A stretch of DNA of 64,000 nt from Linnemannia hyalina (taxonomy: Eukaryota; Mortierellomycota; Mortierellomycetes; Mortierellales; Mortierellaceae). Shown here one piece after another: positions 44,990-57,219 of this stretch (its first letter is position 1; each line of letters opens with the position of its first letter). A model generated the notes under the pieces. The model made no database searches. It was not told the DNA's origin and saw nothing but the letters and a program-made list of their open reading frames with translations. The position numbers were made by a program, and so were the translations under genes. The DNA is taken from positions 930,001 to 994,000 of the forward strand of contig JAHRHY010000012.1 of assembly GCA_019671135.1 (NCBI GenBank). Reading direction: 5' to 3'.

Positions 44990-47328
44990 TTACGAGGTGG
45001 CGTCGGGAAGATGTGCTTGATTGACCAACTCTGATGCGTTGTCGTTGTCGGTATCCGATGAGATGTGAGCGGTATAGAGGCACTTCTTGTCCTTGTCGTT
45101 GATCTTCTCCTCGGCGATGTTGGCGTTGGTGGTGTCGTGGTCTTCCTTGGCGGTTTCCTCACTGGCCTCGGCGATGACAGTGCTCTTCTGTGCCTCCTTG
45201 CCCTTATCACCCTCCTCGGCTTGGGCGTCCTCGATCTCCTGGGCAACCTTAACCTCGGCATCGTCGTCATCGTCGCCATAATCATCATCCTCCCCCCCTG
45301 AGGTCTCCAGCTCGTTCTCGTCATCCAGCTCGTCATCCTCCTCCTCGTCTTCGGTACCGTCCTCCAACCACCAATCATCATTCTCGGGCGATGATGGGTC
45401 TCTCGCCTCGTTTGAAGAAGGCGGGAAGACATGTGGCGGACTAGAGGGGAAAGGGGACGAGGAAGAGGAGATAACAGGATTGGATATTGTAGAGGCAAGA
45501 GATGATGATGTTGAGCCCTCCAGTGCTTCAGATGTTCCACGCGCTGCGCGCTTGCTGGGCGTGTCACTCGCATGATCTGAACCCTCAAGGCTTCTTTTCT
45601 CCTTTGGGATGTACTTGTCGAAGAAGTCGTACCTCAAAAGATCGCGGATGGTGGCCCTGGCGACTACATTTACAAAAAGAAAACGTAGTTAATTACATGT
45701 TACTTAATTCTTTTGGACACTTTTTGACCTGACTTACTAGATGACACTCACGTGGGGATGGATCTAAAGTCCCTCTAAGGACCTTTGTGGCAAACTCGCT
45801 GACACCTTCAGTGGCCACATCTGGCCAGCCCTGACGATCGTACTCTTTTCCAACGAGGAGCCGGTATAAAATCGCTCCAAAGGCGTAGGCATCAATGGCC
45901 GGGCTAAGCGCGTCCGTATTCGCCATCTCTGGGGCGTGATACGCCGTTTTGACCTTGCCATAACTACGAGAAAGAATAAGAGTAAGTATGTTGGATAGAA
46001 AAGATATGCTCTGGTGTCTCATGAAGTAAGTTTGTCAAATATTTAAAAGGAACTTACAACTTTCGTCCATTCTGCTTATAACAGGACATGCCAAAGTCGG
46101 CCACCTTGGCATTGCCATTGTCGTCGATCAAAATGTTACCCAGTTTAATGTCTTGGTGGACAAGGTCAAGGGTGTGAAGATAGTGGAGCGCCTGGACTAC
46201 ACCCGCCATGAGTGGAGCGACCTGCTCCTCCGGCAGCTTTGTGCTGTGGTGATTCTTACTAGCATCCTCAAGCAAAGTCTCCAGACTCTATTTTTCAAAT
46301 GTAAGTTAGTGATTGGTTTTTGATATCGATTCAGGTACATTACGCAGTATTGCTATAATCGGCTTACCCCTCCTTGACATTCCTCCATGACAATGATTAT
46401 CATGTTCTCGGATTGCAAGTCATCAATGTACTGGACCACATTGGGATGATCTAGACTCTTGTGGATATCCACTTCATCCTTGTATATCTGCCTTTGCCAT
46501 GGCTCGTCAGGATCGCAGAGGCATATCTTCATTGCGAACTGTTTGTTGCCAGAGTCTGCGCGGGAAACTATCCCATGTCCACCCTATTAATCAAAATGCC
46601 ACATTAATATCTTCGTTTTCGTTGTAGGTCCATCTGGATATATTTCGGCATCAATCGCCATCGTGGTATGTCGTTACTTACGCTTCCCAGCTTATCAGAG
46701 CACTGATACACGTGCTTGCCGATTTGAATAGGGGGAAGCTCCTGTCCCTCTTCAAAGGCCACCTATGATGGTGATGAAGCCATTGTTAGTAACATCTACC
46801 CTTATGTTTCTCTTTGTTAGTACTGATCGCATGAACAACACCAACAAGTCAGCGTTGCAGGAACAACCCTCGCATTCGACAAAAGAAGCATGCTAACAAC
46901 ACAGGACAGGATGTCTCCATGCCATCAAGCAGCCTTAATTGCTGTCCGCGCCCACTCACACACATATACCCCAGGTATCCATATCGATACCAATATCTGG
47001 ACCATGGACACAACACCTCTTTCAGGAATCACCCTGAGAGAGAAGAATTGAAGTGGCCATGGACACAGGAGGGCTGCTCCTCTCAACCGCCACCCCAGAC
47101 GAATCATTGAGACCAGGACTTGGACAGAATCACCCGAAGATAAGTCTCATGGTCTTCCTGTTTCGTCATGGAACGTTGATTGCGAGAAAGCAGTGCATGG
47201 AGAAGGCATGAACATAGATTGCGAGGGCGACGCTGGAATCATTGATAACATTGCCTTGACAAAGCGAAATAAGATAGTAAGCGGGAATAAATGTGCCAAA
47301 CCTGAAAAAGTTTTTGAGAGTCGGTCAT
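44990..47328 (-). CDS. Serine/threonine protein kinase-like, non-RD, with acidic C-terminal tail
   Basis: Exons: 47302..47328, 46682..46762, 46368..46583, 46058..46287, 45752..45963, 44990..45663; 479 aa; all six junctions keep frame. The kinase domain covers about residues 15-270: glycine loop LGSGGHGIV (split by an intron), ATP-anchoring lysine K55 in FAMKICLC, alpha-C glutamate in YKDEVDIHKSL, catalytic loop VHQDIKLGN (H152, Q153, D154), DFG at 172-174, and APEM in place of APE. Arg of HRD is Gln, so activation-loop phosphorylation is probably not needed. The terminal 200 residues are Ser/Asp/Glu-rich with long acidic runs and no fold expected. The first intron is 539 bp. Substrates unknown. 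Confidence 0.85.
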
Positions 47329-49341
47329 GTTAATGAAATGGAGAAGCTATGGTGGAGAAATCAGCAATGGCCGACGCACTTTAAATTTATATAACTTTGC
47401 CCAACGTCCTCCGCTCTCAATTTACCCCGCTAAGCAGCCAAGACGTTCTTGAAGGGAGTAAAAACAAGCCACCGCCGCCGCATGACATGGCTGACCAGAG
47501 GTCGAGGGTGCAATGGGGTTGATTTCTCGACGATGAGGGCACCAAAACGAGCGCTTCTAGTCGGCAAAGGTCAACGTTGATAATCGCGGGTGTATGTTGG
47601 TTTCAGAATGTTGCCAGGCACCATCGCCATTGATAACGGACGCCAGGTTTGAGTCAAGTCGCTGATATTTCCACCACGAAATCAGTCTCAGGCCAATGAT
47701 TTCAGCCACTACCGTCAGTCACACGTCATTTCTTCCTCCCTCCTCTCTTCCCTCTTCTCTTCTCTTTTTCTCTTCAAACAGCAACACCGACCGATTACCA
47801 TCCTCCTTGTCCCTCTTCTGCCCCTCTTTCGACCCATCCAATTCGCCTTGTTCACCCCGAACCTCAAGTCGCTACGCATATTTCCGTGCTGTCCATATTA
47901 AATTACAGTCATCACTGTCCTCGAACATCGCCACGCTTTAATAAGGGAAGTTGCCATGATGTTCATAATCCCCTCCCAGGTTCTAGACACATTTGCTGTC
48001 GCCAACGACATGGGTATATGATCTGGCGCAGTCCCATTCAAGTTTATAAGATAACCGGTGGCCTTCACTTTTTGTCTCTGCAAAAAGCGACGGTGTTCCC
48101 CACAAGTAACTCCTAATTCTTAGAGGCGACAAAACCCTTACTTTTCTGATGGATTGGACACCCCATATCGTTAACGTGGCCGTGCCCATTTGGGCTCCAA
48201 TCTTGATGGGAGTGAGCGCCTACAAAGATTCTCCGAAGAATTGAGGACTTAGCCAACGGCCTTGTGCTCGGGTTTGGGTGTCTGTGTCAGAAAACAGTAG
48301 CAGGCAGGCCAACTGCCATTGACTTTGCCACATACTTTTATCGTCGGCTTTGACTTTGTCCCATGTTGTGGAATTCTGGGGCCGGACCAATTGACTATGC
48401 ATCTTCCTGAGTGCTCCTTCTAACGTACTCTTTTTTTTCGTTTTCTTTTATTAATAATATATTAATATTCGCTTTCCTGGTTATTTCATCCTCAGGTCAG
48501 GCCAAAGGCAAGGTCTATGGCGTCGATGATGCATTCACATTCACAGGATTTTGCCACATGGAGTTTTTTGCCTAAGCGACGTGGGTGGTGTTCCTGGAAC
48601 ACCATTCCTTTTTCTATGTCAGGGTGGCCATAAGGCTTTTTTTCCCTTTGTTTCTGCATTGGAAAACGCTTTAGCCTCTGTCACAGATTCAGGGCGTCGA
48701 GGGCAACAAATCCTGCTTTGATGGATGGAGATCTCATACGACAACTACAATTACGGCTCGACCTCTGTCTTGATAGACAGGGCGTTCTCAACGTCATTTC
48801 TCGTTATCACCCACGAACCCTCGGCCCTGAATGCAGAATAGATAGAACCACTTGTAGTCGCCTCCTGCGTTCGATTCTTTGGTTTCGTTGTCCTACACCA
48901 TGCAAGCTTGTGGATGATACGTGTATAGATCAGGAACCAGATATGACTATCTACTGCTTTGTGACTTGGTCCCACTAACTCTTTTCACCCGATTTCACTT
49001 CCTCCTATTCTGTCCGCTTCAGCAAGACCATGTTCCTGCGACGGCATCACCTCGACTGTCAAGACTAAAGGCAAGTGAGATCCACTAAACTATCTGCCGG
49101 CGTACTCGTATTTCCGGGTAGTTGCTGACACCAAAATAATAGACCCTTGCCTGACATTTTACTCACACCCGAAAACGCTCGTAAAATAAAATTGTACCTG
49201 TCACGTGAAATATTTCTTCGAAAGAACACCAGCCCTTGCCTTTCCTTTCTTGTTACTTTGAATTCGTTCCATCATAGCCGATCCGTTCTTTCTCCAACAC
49301 CACACTTCCGCCCTTCCCCTCCCTCTCCCGCTTCTTCCCCG
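47329..49341. other. 2 kb region without an intact gene
   Basis: Promoter of the kinase gene at the left and of MSP1 at the right. Between them are minus-strand coding-like scraps listed separately. Confidence 0.4.
47890..48978 (-). pseudogene. Possible relic of a spliced minus-strand gene, perhaps START-like
   Basis: Scraps with protein-like texture lie in order on the minus strand: FRAEGSWVITRNDVENALS near 48760-48830, LVRPQNSTTWDKVKADD near 48340-48390, LLFSDTDTQTRAQGRWLSP near 48250-48310, YKLEWDCARSYTHVVGDSK near 47990-48045, and ATGYLINLNGTAPDHIP in an overlapping frame. They are broken by stops and frame changes. The arrangement faintly recalls fungal START-domain lipid-binding proteins. 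It could be partly explained by unrecognised introns. Confidence 0.25.
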
Positions 49342-51245
49342 ATGCAACCCCAGACTAAGAAGTACATCGCCGACTGTAAGTCAACTCTTGCTCTTTGCAT
49401 GTCTCATTCGAGACTTCTCTTCAGCCCGACTCTCTTTTTCTTTCAACAAGCAGGAAGTAGCGAACCACAACCTTTTGGCTTGGCGAAGAGCAACACAATG
49501 AAACCGTCTGAAGACTAATGCAGGCCGTCATCGCTGAACGATGTCACCGCATTCGTAATGAAACCTGCCGACAGCCCTGGAGTGCTTATTCTTGTCAGGA
49601 ACACACTCCCGATAACACACAAGAGTCTTCAGGAACCAACACTGGACAATTGCGGGAACCACAGATAAAAGAACCGTGCTGTCTTTTTGTTCCTTGAAAA
49701 AACTAACACTGCGTGTACATAATTATCATGTGGATACCATCAGTGGCTCTATTTGCCTTGTCGCAGGCAGCATTCTACTATGCATTCAAGTACATTATCT
49801 CCTCGATGGATCCCTTAAAGACGAAAAAGAAGGATGCACATGAAAAGAGTGCCAAAGTCCTGGATCGGCTCGGGGTAAGGAAGGAATCATTTTAAAACAT
49901 TTGTGCTCAAATATTTTGTCCAACAATCTCTTTCCTTTCGGAAACGAACAATGCAAGGGTCCTCTCTCTTTCTGCCTGTCTCTCTTGACTAACATCAGCT
50001 TGTTTTTTATACGTTGCAATTGGTAGCATCGTGACATCAAGTTGAACGAGTACGAGCAGGTCATTGCATCCGAAGTTATTCACCCAGAGGATATCAAGGT
50101 TGACTTTGAGCGTAAGGATTGTTGTTATTCGCAAAGGCGCAGGAATGGGCTTGCAGGACGGCAGAAGGTTAAAGGGGGGATTATTTGTTTGTTTGTGTCT
50201 GTGCCTCGCAGTTTTGGGAGAAGTGGAACGTAACCAACTGACCCCTCGGTCCTTTTCCTACCTTGTTCTTGTGTTTGTTTCTTCTCCGTTTGATCCCTTG
50301 TAGAGATTGGTGGTTTGGATCCTATCATCCGCTCCCTGCGCGAGAGTGTTATCTTGCCACTCAACCACCCTGCTCTTTTCACAAGCGCCTCTGGATTGTT
50401 GGGAGCCCCCAAGGGAGTGTTGTTGTACGGACCCCCCGGATGCGGAAAGACCATGTTGGCTAAGGCCCTCGCCAAGGAATCAGGAGCAACGTTTATCAAC
50501 ATGCATGTGTCAACCTTGACTGACAAGTGGTTTGGAGAGTCCAACAAGCTGGTTGCCGCCTTGTTCTCGTTGGCCCACAAGATGCAGCCCGCTATTATCT
50601 TTATTGACGAGATTGATTCGTTCCTGAGAGAGCGTCGCAGCAACGACCATGAGATCACCAGCATGATGAAGGCCGAGTTTATGAGCATGTGGGACGGTCT
50701 GACAACAGGAGAGGATACCCGGATCATTGTCCTCGGCGCCACCAACCGGCCCAACGATATCGACTCTGCCATTTTGAGGAGAATGCCCAAACGGTTCGCC
50801 ATCAAGTTGCCCTCTGAAGAGCAGCGCATGAACATCTTGAAGCTGGTGAGTGCCTCCTTGGCCATTGTTTGCACCTAGAGTTGGCGTTAAGGGCAACGTT
50901 GTATCCGTTGATTTAAATACTAATACCCATTGGTGTTACTGTTTATGCTTGATGAAATAGATGTTGGCTAAGACCAAGCTTGACCCTAGCTTTGATTTCC
51001 GCAAGTTGGTCCAGAAGACTGCAGGATTTTCAGGAAGTGATTTGAAGGAGGCCTGCAGGAACGCGTCGATGTTGCCATTGAGAGAGTACCTGAGGGGGAA
51101 GGGATCAGACACTAAGGGCGCCCTTGACGGGGTTGTCTTGGATCGTGATGAGGTTCGCGCCTTGCGTCTGTCTGATTTCTTCCAGCACGATTCTAACGAG
51201 GAGTCATCATCGCATGTTATCCTTGAGCAGACTGACCTGGATTAG
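49342..51245 (+). CDS. MSP1: MSP1/ATAD1 AAA-ATPase, membrane protein extractor of mitochondria and peroxisomes
   Basis: Tail-anchored-protein dislocase that pulls mislocalised proteins out of the outer mitochondrial and peroxisomal membranes. Exons: 49342..49375, 49744..49874, 50027..50111, 50304..50845, 50961..51245; 358 aa, the normal Msp1 length. An N-terminal transmembrane helix ([18 protein letters not shown]) is followed by a linker ([10 protein letters not shown]), then [18 protein letters not shown], the characteristic entry to the AAA domain. Walker A GPPGCGKT is at 126-133, Walker B FIDEID around 182-187, and the arginine-finger region reads [13 protein letters not shown]. The first exon is only 34 bp and its intron 368 bp. 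An ATG at 49730 is an alternative start but would alter the N-terminus. Tandem with the biotin ligase gene. Confidence 0.94.
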
Positions 51246-51683
51246 AGAGGGGAGAGACCTTCCACTCGTTTTCTTCTTCTCGGTCTTCAACAGCATGGAC
51301 TGTACAACAGCAACCAAAAAGAACACAACCTAGACACATGTTACATTAATATATGATTTTTTTAAGCGGATACGTTGACATGGTAAGGGAGGCTACGTTG
51401 TCAAGTTGAAGGCATGTTTGCGGGCAAAAGCGTTCCTGAAGTGATGAAGTGACGAAGTGGTCATTGAGCGATGAAGCACGGACGACTTTTTCTTTATTCT
51501 TACACGTGATGAATGCGAGGAAGCGTCTCTTTCTTGCCCCAACGACTTTGCATCTCGACTCGACATTCCTAGACGCGTTTTTCTTGACAAAACTCATTCA
51601 CTCTTCCTTCCTTGCTTTCTTTTCTTTCATTCTTACTTTCTACAAGCACACCCTTTCCCATTCCTCAGCACTCCTCATTCAGA
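51246..51683. promoter_or_regulatory. Intergenic promoter region between MSP1 and BPL1
   Basis: 438 bp between tandem genes; C/T-rich towards the downstream start. No defined element seen. Confidence 0.45.
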
Positions 51684-53846
51684 ATGAACGTCTTGGTCTA
51701 CTCGGGCGAAGGTACCTCAAGAGCCTCACTGGCCCACACTGTCCGCACACTGCGCTCCCTGGTCGGCCACCACTATGACGTGATGAAAATCGATGCCAAG
51801 GGTCTCACAACCGAACCGTGGGAAGAATCCACTTCCCTTCTCGTCATCCCCGGCGGCCGCGATCTCCCTTACACCCGCGATCTCAATGGTGCTGCCAACG
51901 AGAAGATCCGTGCTTATGTCGCAGCAGGAGGACGATTCTGGGGGATCTGCGCAGGCGCCTATTTCTCGTCGGATCGGATTGTTTTTGAGGTCGGAACGCC
52001 ATTGGAGGTTCAGGGTGATAGGGAGTTGAAGTTCTTTGCAGGCGAGTGTCACGGGGTTGTTTATCCGGGGTTTGTTTATGACTCTGAGCAGGGGGCTAAT
52101 GCTGTTGGAATCCGGTTGGAGGAGGAGGAGTTTGGGGGTGAGAGGTTGGGGTTTGAGGAGACGAGGGTCTATTTCAATGGTGGTGGGTACTTTGTTGATG
52201 CTGAGAAGCAGCCTGGATGTTCGGTCTTGGCTTGGTACAAGGACACTGATGGTAACGAAGGTCAAAAGGCGGCGATGATTGTGTGTCAGGTCGGACAGGG
52301 AGTGGCGCTATTGACAGGAGTCCATCCAGAGTACGACCCCGCCCATCTGGATGCAGGAAACCCCGAGTACGGACCCTTGCCTAACGTGGTGTCGCGGTTG
52401 TTGGAAACGGATCAGCAGAGGCTCTTGCTGGTAAGAAGTTTGTTGAAGAAGTTAGGACTCAAGTTGTCGCAGCCCGAGGTTCTTCAGGCTACTGATGCCC
52501 CCCAGGACGCCGCCTTTGTCGCCCTTCCTCCAGGAGCCATCCTAGGAATCCCCGACCTGACGCCTTTGTACCTTGCCTCAGTGGAGCCCGCCTACACGAC
52601 TCTGCTGGCTCATTCCTTGAGGTCTATTGCGACAAGCGAGGGACTCATTAAGGAACCCAACGACACCTTCCAACTGATCGCATCGCCTCAGCACACGATC
52701 CCTGTTCACACTTCGACACTTTCAGAGACCGCAGAGGGAGAGAGCGAGGAGAAGGTGATCAAGAACCTGGTCGTCTGCCATGACGGAGGACCCCCAGCCT
52801 CGACCACACCCCAGTTTGTCATGAACGACTATTTCCAGCACTTGAAAAAGATTCGTCCACCGACTCAAGATTTCACTTTCGGAAACTCGCTGTTGTATGG
52901 AGAGGTCGTTTCTTCCACTCAGACGATGCTCGACAAGAACTTTACGTTATGTCAACATCTCCCCACAGGCTTTGTCTGTAACGCGACTATCCAGACAGCC
53001 GGACGTGGTCGTGGACGCAATTCTTGGATCTCTCCCCCTGGATGTCTTCAGTTCTCGATGGTGTTGAGACATCCCTTCCAGGCTCGTCATGCGTCGGCGG
53101 TCTTTGTGCAGTACCTGGCTGCGTTGGCGATTGTCGAGAGCGTTTGCTCCTTGCCCGGGTATGAGGAGGTACCATTGAAGCTCAAGTGGCCTAATGATAT
53201 CTATGCGGAGGCACCCCTGGAGGAAGGCGAGGAACCGGCTCCTGAGGGTACTGCACCTCGTATGGTTAAGGTTGGAGGTGTCCTTGTCAACTCCAACTTT
53301 AGCGGCTCCGAGTTCCTTCTTGTCGTCGGTAAGTCTCCCCTTTCATGTCTCCTTCACAACAATTGGCGGTCTTGAAATTATTACAGTTCTAATTATTTGC
53401 TTGTTCAATTTTTGTTGCTACAATTAGGTTGCGGAATCAACACGACGAACCCTAACCCAACAACGTCCATCAACCACCTAATCCGATACCACAACAAGAA
53501 GACTGGCAAAAACCTCGCCCTCTTCACCCAAGAAACCCTCCTGGCCCACGTCCTCGTCAAGTTCGAACAAATGTACACCACCTTCCTCCATGGCAACGGC
53601 ACCGGGTTCGCCCAGCTCGAACAGACTTATTACAAACGCTGGCTCCACACCGACGCTTTTGTGACCCTCACCACCATGACTCCGCACAGAAGAGTTAGGA
53701 TTCAGGGGATCACGTTGGATTATGGATTGTTGAAGACTGTCGGTGTCGATGGGCAAGGGAGGGATATTGAGGGAGAGGAGTTTAGATTGCAGCCGGATGG
53801 CAATTCTTTTGACATGCTCAAGGGTCTTATTTCGACAAAGTCGTGA
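51684..53846 (+). CDS. BPL1: Biotin--[acetyl-CoA carboxylase] protein ligase
   Basis: Attaches biotin to acetyl-CoA and pyruvate carboxylases through biotinyl-AMP. Exons 51684..53328 and 53428..53846 over a 99 bp phase-1 intron; 687 aa, matching yeast Bpl1. The N-terminal half is the glutamine-amidotransferase-like domain of fungal/animal ligases (LLVIPGGRDLPYTRDLNG, GICAGAYFSSD). The catalytic half contains EVVSSTQTMLDKN, the biotinyl-AMP loop TAGRGRGRNSW at about residue 436-446, LKWPNDIY, and KVGGVLVNSNFSG, then the C-terminal cap with GFAQLEQTYYKRWLH. All expected motifs are intact. Cytosolic. Confidence 0.96.
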
Positions 53847-53895
53847 GGAAGGATTCTTATTTTATATTAAATACGCGTTTTTTTTTTGTCTGGGT

Positions 53896-54384
53896 CTAAG
53901 CTGAGATGGTTTTTGAGTAGACTTTGATCTTTGTAAAGATGGCATTCGAGATCCCCTAGCAAGGGGCAGATCTTGCATAATCAGGGTCTCTTTCGGATAC
54001 ATCTTCGAGTCTGGCACACTTAACCGGGCAATCTCGACATCGGGCAGGAACAATATCACAATGTGCATCTTGACCATCACGTCGTCGTACTTCACGATGC
54101 ACATGTTCTGGTCGTAATGCTCCAATGTGCTCGTGAAGTCGGTGTACTTGAACTTTAGTATTTGCTCCTTCGCCTCCTTCGATTCCTTCTTGTCAGGCTC
54201 GTCGGGGGGTGATCTCAAACGTACCCCATGCAGGGTGGCTGTATTTACAGGCATAAGCCGCCAGATTATCCGAGAATGTTGGGGGGTGCCTTGTCATCAT
54301 CACCATCAGGGATAGGTAGGATGATCCCGTTCTCGCAATGAAAACGGCATCTGCGTACGCTTTTCTTGTCAGTGGAAAGGACAC
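53896..54384 (-). pseudogene. Truncated, frameshifted C-terminal stub of a beta-lactamase-like gene
   Basis: Aligns with the C-terminal 170 or so residues of the next gene (54529-56691): FSDNLAAYACKYSHPAWGTF, then ILKFKYTDFTSTLEHYDQN, then FLPDVE and YPKETLIMQDL. The frame breaks at a six-base homopolymer (54204-54209) and again near 53953, after which GISNAIFTKIKV resumes the similarity in another frame. All catalytic exons are absent. It lies 145 bp beyond the stop of its better-preserved neighbour, indicating a tandem duplicate that has decayed. Confidence 0.8.
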
Positions 54385-54528
54385 GTCCTTTCATCCAGTC
54401 GTTCTTCGTCTTCGTCCCTCGTCGTCGTTATCGTACAAATCCCACCATGACACCCCAAGAGGGGGTGGGTGAAAGATGTCAAAGAATAAAAAGAAGATAG
54501 AGCTGTGTTGTTTTTATTACTTGATAGT

Positions 54529-56691
54529 TTAACTTGTCAAAACCTTGGTCTTGGAAAAGACGGCGTCTGAGATCCCTAAGGCACCGACGACGTCTTGGAT
54601 CTTCAAGTTCTCCCTCGGAAACTCGTTCGAGTCTGGCAATCCTTGTTGTGATGTCTCCGTGTCCGGCAGGAACGACATCAGGACCTGCATCTTGAACAGC
54701 ACGTCATCGAACGTTGCAATGAACGTGTTTTGATCATAGTGCTCCAAAGTGCTCGTGTACTCGTTGTACCGGAATCTCAGGACTTCGCGCTCCTTCTTTT
54801 TTTCCTCCTCTGCTTTCGTGATAATTGTTGATGATGGATCCTTGCCCTCCTTTTTCTTTTCCTCCTCCTCCTCCTTATCACCAAGGGTGATATGAAACTC
54901 TCCCCAGAAAGGATCGCTATACACCCCAACATACGCCTTCAAATCGTCCGCAAACATAAGAGGATTCCTATCAGCGACGGCAATAGGCAAAAATACCCCG
55001 CCTCCAATGAATTCTATTCCAGCATACCCTTCCTCCGCTATTGGGATAGCTCCCTTCTCGATCCAACTATCGTGGCCATTCTCGTCCTTGATGGTCTTGA
55101 CGCCAGAGATGTTCAACATGGGAGTTGCGATCGAGAATTGGAGGAAGGAGTTGACGTGGCCGAATACGCTGGTGTTGGCTAACATAACGACGACTAGGTC
55201 GTGGTCGGGGAAGAATGTCACGTCTGAAGCATATCCTATGTCACCGCCACCTTTGTAAGTAAATGTTGAATGGATGGAAAGGAGTTGTTAGGAGGAAAGA
55301 AAAAAGAAGGAACGACAATTATGCCTTTTTTTTTAGTTGCGAGACCGAGACAAAAAAAAGGAAGGGTCCTTCTTTCTTTAACAAAACTTACTTGCATTGA
55401 AATACCGTTGGCCACAGAAAGAGTCTAGCATCCACCCGAATCCATAAGAATAAATGGGATCAAACTCTGCCCAATAATTGGGTTTATCACTCCAGTCGAA
55501 TGTAAAGGCCTTCAACGTCTCCTCAACACTCATCCTGTTCAAAACCTGCTTTCCATCCACGGCACCCAGATCCATGATCACCTTCCCCCACCGGACTAGA
55601 TCCAGCACGTTAGAGTACACATCCTCCGCAGCAGCCAGAGCCATGTACGGCTTCTCATCCAAGGGAAAAATCCTAGTCTCGCCCTTCTGAGCGCCATCGA
55701 GCGAGTAGGCCATATGCGAGAGTGCATAGTTCTGAGAAAGCCGCTTCATATTGGACTGTGAGAATCCTGTATTGGCGAGTCCGAGTGGGTGGATGACTTT
55801 GTCCAGGACGAGTTGTTCATAAGAGGCTGCTCCTGCGACATGGGCGGCGGCTTCACCGGCGACGGCGTACATGACATCGTTTGATTTGAAATTGGCGCCG
55901 AGTTTTTGTGTGGTTTTGTCATGGCGAAGGTCCCTGATGAGCTCTTTCCGTGGTTTGGTGCTGTTGTGCCATCTGAGATAGTTGTCTGGCAGGCCCTAGA
56001 ATAATAAGGTTTTTTTTTATGCAAAATAAAAATAAAAAGAGATGTTAAAATAAAAGAATAGGCGATGCAAAAGATAACAAAAAAAAATATACCTAAAGTA
56101 CTAAAGTAGATGACAGGGGGGGGGAGGAGTCAAGAAAAAAACAACTTACTGAGAGCTCGGAGAGCAAGTCGCTAAAGGTAATCTGAGACGTGAGGACGGG
56201 GTCTTTGAGCTGGAAATCAGGCAGATAAGTGCTGATGGGTGTCGTGTTCCAGTCTACTTTCCCCTCTGCGACCAGTTCGCCGATCGCCGCCGCCGTGAAT
56301 GTCTTTGTCAACGACGCGATTGGTTGCAAAGTCTAAAAATTTCATCAATCACACACGATCGATCAATAGAACGACAAACGTGAAGAAAAATGGATCGGTC
56401 AGCAAAAAAAAAAAAAAAAAGTTTCATTATTCTGTCTTGTGTCCAATGATCCATCTTTGCTTTCCTCTCCTTGTTTCCTTTTTCATCCGGTTCCTTATGA
56501 CTTACTTCGATGGTGTAGGGATCGGTCTGGTTGCGTTTACCAAAAGCTTCTGCAAAAACCAATTGGTTCTTGTGGAGGACGGCGACACTCATGCCCGGAA
56601 TACCGCATCGTTGCATGACCCTCTTGATGGTTGAACAGGTTTCTAGGTAGGGAACCTTGGGAGTCACCTTTGACAGAGTGACGATACACAT
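54529..56691 (-). CDS. Class C beta-lactamase-like serine hydrolase paralogue, catalytic residues lost
   Basis: Exons: 56506..56691, 56150..56332, 55392..55995, 54529..55250; 564 aa; exon 2 has exactly the same length (183 bp) and phase as in the paralogue at 57220-59176. The nucleophile motif S69-L-T-K72 (ASLTKTF) is kept. The second motif, Y-x-N in active enzymes, reads S161-N-D. The third, H-x-G, reads A324-S-G. Two of three active-site motifs are therefore broken while the frame is intact. The C-terminal domain carries a Glu/Lys-rich insert (KEEEEEKKKEGK). From 56691 there is no signal peptide; an in-frame ATG at 56892 would add 67 residues with a hydrophobic run, so the start is uncertain. 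Possibly a pseudoenzyme with a binding role, or an early stage of decay. Confidence 0.85.
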
Positions 56692-57219
56692 GCTGGACTG
56701 GCTTGCTTTTGTTGGTTGAGGTGATGAAGCTGAAAAGTAGCGTCGATGGGGAAGGGTGTGATGTGGGAGAGTTTTGGAAGGAGGGGAAGGAGGGGATGAA
56801 AGAGAGCAGGAAGGAGAAAGAAAAAGAAAAAAAAATGGTTTGACAGTGGCTGTTGTTCGGTCTGCTTGCTTTCTATACCATTGTGCCACCATCGTTCTTG
56901 CTCTTCTTTTTTCTTTGTTAAAAAAAAACAAGTCACTTGCATTGGAGAAAAAAGAAAAAAACACCAAATGTGGACTTGGTTTCTCGTCTGTACCCGTGCG
57001 CAGAGGCTATGCATCGCCCATGGGCAACGAGAGTGTTGAATTCCACTAATTCATTAATTCAACCTAGACATAAAAGTATCGCGATCAAGAAAAATAACGC
57101 GTCGCTACATCGGCTGCAATACCCCCCCCCCCCATCGGTTAAAAAAAAATTGGGTTTTTTGTTTATAGTTATGGTTATGGCTATGATCGGCCAGTAATGC
57201 GGAATATCTAGACCAGTAT

